From Leucobacter tenebrionis (GTDB taxonomy: Bacteria; Actinomycetota; Actinomycetes; Actinomycetales; Microbacteriaceae), in assembly GCF_019884725.1 (NCBI RefSeq), contig NZ_CP082322.1, forward strand, positions 3,100,001 to 3,164,000: a stretch of 64,000 nucleotides of DNA. The letters run 5' to 3'. Within the stretch, counting starts at the first letter, position 1. Every line of letters begins with the position of its first letter. This document shows positions 61,543 to 64,000 of the stretch, one piece after another. The notes below the pieces were generated by a model. It was given only the letters and a program-made list of their open reading frames with translations, did not search any database and was not told the origin of the DNA. Position numbers and translations under genes: made by a program.

Positions 61543-62637
61543 TCAGAATCGCGCGCGGTGGTACTGCGGCGGCACGAGCGATGCGGCCGCGGGTGCGCGC
61601 AGCTCGTGGGCCCATCTCAGCGGCAGGTGCGGATCCGCGAGCAGCGGGCGCCCCACGAAGATCGCATCGGCCTGCCCCGTGACCAGGAGCGACTCCGCCT
61701 GAGCCGCGTCGGTGATGAGGCCGACGGCGCCGAAAGCGAGGGATCCGGCCGGAGTCGCCCCGCGCAGATGCGCGGTGAGCGGGGTCTGGTAAGCGGGACC
61801 GACCGGGATCCGTGCGGCGGGGACATTGCCGCCGGATGAGACGTCGATCAGGTCGACGCCGTCTTCCGCGAGACGGGCGACGAGCTGCTCGGCCTCATCG
61901 AGACCGAAGCCGCCCTCGATCCACTCGGTCGCCGAGATCCGCACGAGGATCGGCAGATCGGCGTGCCGCGCCCGAATCGCCCGCACCACCTCCCGGAGCA
62001 GCCGAGCGCGCCGCTCAGCGTCGCCGCCGTAGTCGTCGTCGCGCAGATTCGAGAGGGGGGAGAGGAACTCGTGCAGCAGGTAGCCGTGTGCCGCATGCAC
62101 CTCGACGGCGTCGAAGCCGGCGGCAACCGCGCGGTCGGCTGCGGCGGCGAAGGCCTCGACGAGACCGGCGACTTCGTCGGTGCTCAGGGCATGCGGGGCG
62201 GCGAAGTCCCCGAACGGGACCTCGGAGGGTGCGACCGTCTGCCAGCCTCCCTCGGAGACGGGCACGCTGCCCTCGGGCCGGCCGGGCAACCAGGGATAGG
62301 TCGAGGCCTTGCGGCCGGCGTGCGCGAGCTGCACCGCGATGCGTGCTCCGTGCGAGTGCGCGATTGCGGTGACCCTGGCGAAGGCGGCCGTCTGGTCCTC
62401 GTTCCACAGACCGAGGTCGCGTGACGAGATGCGGCCCTCGGGTGTGACGGCCGTCGCCTCCATCACCACGAGTCCGGCCCCACCGCGGGCGAGGGCCCCG
62501 ACGTGCTGCAGATGCCAGTCGCCGGGTGCGCCGTCCTCGTGCTCTGCGGAGTACTGGCACATGGGGGACGCCCAGAGGCGGTTGCGCACCTCGAGGTTGC
62601 GGAGTCGGAATGGGCGGAAGAGGATCGGATCGGCCAT
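61543..62637 (-). CDS. NADH:flavin oxidoreductase, Old Yellow Enzyme of YqjM type
   Basis: The 364-residue FMN enzyme has the redox-tuning cysteine at residue 27 (WASPMCQYSA), the FMN-contact QLAHAGRKAS, the substrate histidines in AVEVHAAHGYLLHEFLSPLS and the typical NLRDDDYGGDAERRARLLRE. It reduces activated C=C bonds of enones using NADPH. ATG 62637 is preferred over an in-frame start 25 codons earlier. It is probably a stand-alone detoxification gene. Confidence 0.92.
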   Translation of the reverse strand: MADPILFRPFRLRNLEVRNRLWASPMCQYSAEHEDGAPGDWHLQHVGALARGGAGLVVMEATAVTPEGRISSRDLGLWNEDQTAAFARVTAIAHSHGARIAVQLAHAGRKASTYPWLPGRPEGSVPVSEGGWQTVAPSEVPFGDFAAPHALSTDEVAGLVEAFAAAADRAVAAGFDAVEVHAAHGYLLHEFLSPLSNLRDDDYGGDAERRARLLREVVRAIRARHADLPILVRISATEWIEGGFGLDEAEQLVARLAEDGVDLIDVSSGGNVPAARIPVGPAYQTPLTAHLRGATPAGSLAFGAVGLITDAAQAESLLVTGQADAIFVGRPLLADPHLPLRWAHELRAPAAASLVPPQYHRARF

Positions 62638-62775
62638 GCGTCGCAGTGTATCGGGCGCAACCGGCACGGGAGACCTCTGGCCTGCGGCCGCCGGCGGGAG
62701 TGCCGAGATCAAGAATGTCGGTGGTCTGTGGGAGGGTTGAGGAGTTCACAGCCGAGATGCAGAGGGAGGCTCCGG

Positions 62776-64000
62776 ATGCATGAGATCAAGTGCCCGCACT
62801 GCGGCAGGGCATTCACCGCCGATGAGGCCGGCTACGCCGACATCATCAAGCAGGTGCGCGACCATGAGTTCGAGCAGCAGCTGAGCGAGCGCCTGGAGCT
62901 GGCCGAGCAGGAGAAGGAGAAGGCACTCGAACTGGCCGCGGTGCGTGCGGCCGGGGAGCTGCAGCGTGCCGCGGCTGCGAAGGACGCCGAGCTTCAGGAG
63001 CTCCGTTCCCGGCTCGAAGCCGAGGAGACCGCGCGGAAGCTCGCGGTCTCTGAAGCGCTCGGTTCGGTCGAGAAGGAGCGGGATGCGCTCGCGAACGAAC
63101 TGGATCGGGTGAAGCGGGAGCGAGAGGCGGCAGAAGAGCTGGCGGCGGCGACCCTCGCCGCAGAGCTGAAGCAGACGGCAGCTGCGAAGGACTCCGAGAT
63201 ACAGGAGCTCCGGTCGCGGCTGGAGGCGGAGGAGACCGCGCGGAAGCTCGCGATCGCAGAGGCCGTCGGCAGGGTCGAGAAGGAGCGCGACGAGTTCAAG
63301 AACGGGTTGGAGCGGGCGGAGCTCGAGAAGCAGCTCGCCGAGAAGTCGCTGAAGGATCGCTACGAGGTGCAGCTGCGGGATCGCGACGAGGCGATCGAGC
63401 GCCTGCGCGACCTGAAGGCGAAGCTCTCGACCAAGATGGTGGGCGAGACGCTCGAACAGCACTGCGAGACGACGTTCAATCAGATCCGCGCGACCGCCTT
63501 TCCCCGCGCGCACTTCGAGAAGGACAACGACGCCCGCACCGGCAGCAAGGGCGATTACATCTTCCGCGATTTCGATACGAACGAGGCCGGCGAGCGCGGC
63601 ACCGAGATCGTGTCGATCATGTTCGAGATGAAGAACGAATCCGACACGACCGCCACGAAGCACAAGAACGAGGATTTCCTGAGAGAGCTCGACAAGGATC
63701 GGCGGGAGAAGGGCTGCGAGTACGCGGTCCTCGTATCGCTGCTCGAACCGGAGAGCGACCTGTACAACACCGGCATCGTCGACGTCTCCCACAGGTACCC
63801 CAAGATGTACGTGATCCGACCGCAGTTCTTCATCCAGCTGATCACGCTCCTGCGCAATGCGGCGATGAACGCCCTGCGCTACAAGAACGAGCTCGAGCTC
63901 GTGAAGGCCCAGAACATCGACATCACGAACTTCGAGAACGAGCTCGACGCCTTCAAGGGGGCCTTCGGCCGCAACTACGAGCTCGCCTCGAAGCAGTTCC
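62776..64000 (+). CDS. DUF2130 family protein, 3' end beyond the window
   Basis: A reading frame open to the last base begins at ATG 62776, preceded by GAGGGAGG. The first 408 residues are seen. The N-terminus has one CxxC (IKCPHCGRAF), then a long coiled coil of about residues 20-220, then the DUF2130 domain (KGDYIFRDFDTNEAGERGTE, IVSIMFEMKNESDTTATKHK, YAVLVSLLEPESDLYNTGIV). Two coil segments, each around AAAKDxExQELRSRLEAEET, are copies offset by 69 residues. The role of the family is unclear; a nuclease-like fold has been suggested for the C-terminal domain. Confidence 0.88.
   Translation, partial: MHEIKCPHCGRAFTADEAGYADIIKQVRDHEFEQQLSERLELAEQEKEKALELAAVRAAGELQRAAAAKDAELQELRSRLEAEETARKLAVSEALGSVEKERDALANELDRVKREREAAEELAAATLAAELKQTAAAKDSEIQELRSRLEAEETARKLAIAEAVGRVEKERDEFKNGLERAELEKQLAEKSLKDRYEVQLRDRDEAIERLRDLKAKLSTKMVGETLEQHCETTFNQIRATAFPRAHFEKDNDARTGSKGDYIFRDFDTNEAGERGTEIVSIMFEMKNESDTTATKHKNEDFLRELDKDRREKGCEYAVLVSLLEPESDLYNTGIVDVSHRYPKMYVIRPQFFIQLITLLRNAAMNALRYKNELELVKAQNIDITNFENELDAFKGAFGRNYELASKQF

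Noticed and set aside
1-64000. tRNA, rRNA, insertion sequences, prophage genes
   Set aside because: I looked for these on both strands and saw no convincing example; short or degenerate ones could be missed by eye.

Overview
The window is high-GC DNA, densely packed with genes and with many ATGA start/stop overlaps. It looks like an actinobacterial chromosome. A mycothiol-dependent formaldehyde dehydrogenase with its usual metallo-hydrolase partner, an AbiEi-type protein and the overall gene styles point to Actinobacteria, plausibly Microbacteriaceae (a Leucobacter-like genome is my inference, not something the sequence proves). There are no rRNA or tRNA genes, CRISPR arrays, prophage genes or insertion sequences. 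The region reads as an accessory catabolic zone with housekeeping genes toward the right.

Layout. (1) 1-10923: a catabolic block with a TetR regulator, a five-component peptide/nickel-type ABC importer (lipoprotein, two permeases, double ATPase), a YtcJ-like amidohydrolase, a PhzS-like flavin monooxygenase and three DUF3237 paralogues, each translationally coupled to the gene before it. (2) 11090-12501: a PD-(D/E)XK/AbiEi-like gene bracketed by hairpins built from one shared motif. (3) 12539-27494: a ThDP-dependent enzyme, an AraC-type regulator and a second importer operon ending in two aminomutase-like class III aminotransferases around a hydantoinase/oxoprolinase A-B pair. (4) 27571-34827: an IclR regulator, an aromatic-ring flavoprotein hydroxylase, mycothiol-dependent formaldehyde oxidation, an N-methyl amino acid oxidase and an aldehyde dehydrogenase. 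(5) 35055-42554: an APC permease, a DUF4349 lipoprotein, an MFS transporter, a DEAD-box helicase and a GNAT-AAA+ fusion. (6) 42985-50526: a spermidine/putrescine-type importer with nitrilase, RraA-like and BKACE enzymes and two Lrp regulators that converge. (7) 50625-64000: a large RecB-like nuclease/helicase, an aminotransferase, alanine dehydrogenase with a divergent Lrp regulator, a CPA1 antiporter, an AlkZ-like glycosylase, an Old Yellow Enzyme and a truncated DUF2130 gene.

How it works together. Three importer operons, each with its own hydrolases, aminotransferases or oxidoreductases, suggest an organism that takes up and breaks down small nitrogenous and aromatic compounds. Block 4 is internally coherent: the N-methyl oxidase would release formaldehyde, which the mycothiol-linked dehydrogenase two genes upstream would oxidise. 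Intergenic spaces are rich in long inverted repeats that fall into at least three families. The strongest candidate for something undescribed is the nuclease-fold gene at 11284-12387, whose flanking hairpins share one roughly 19-base unit.
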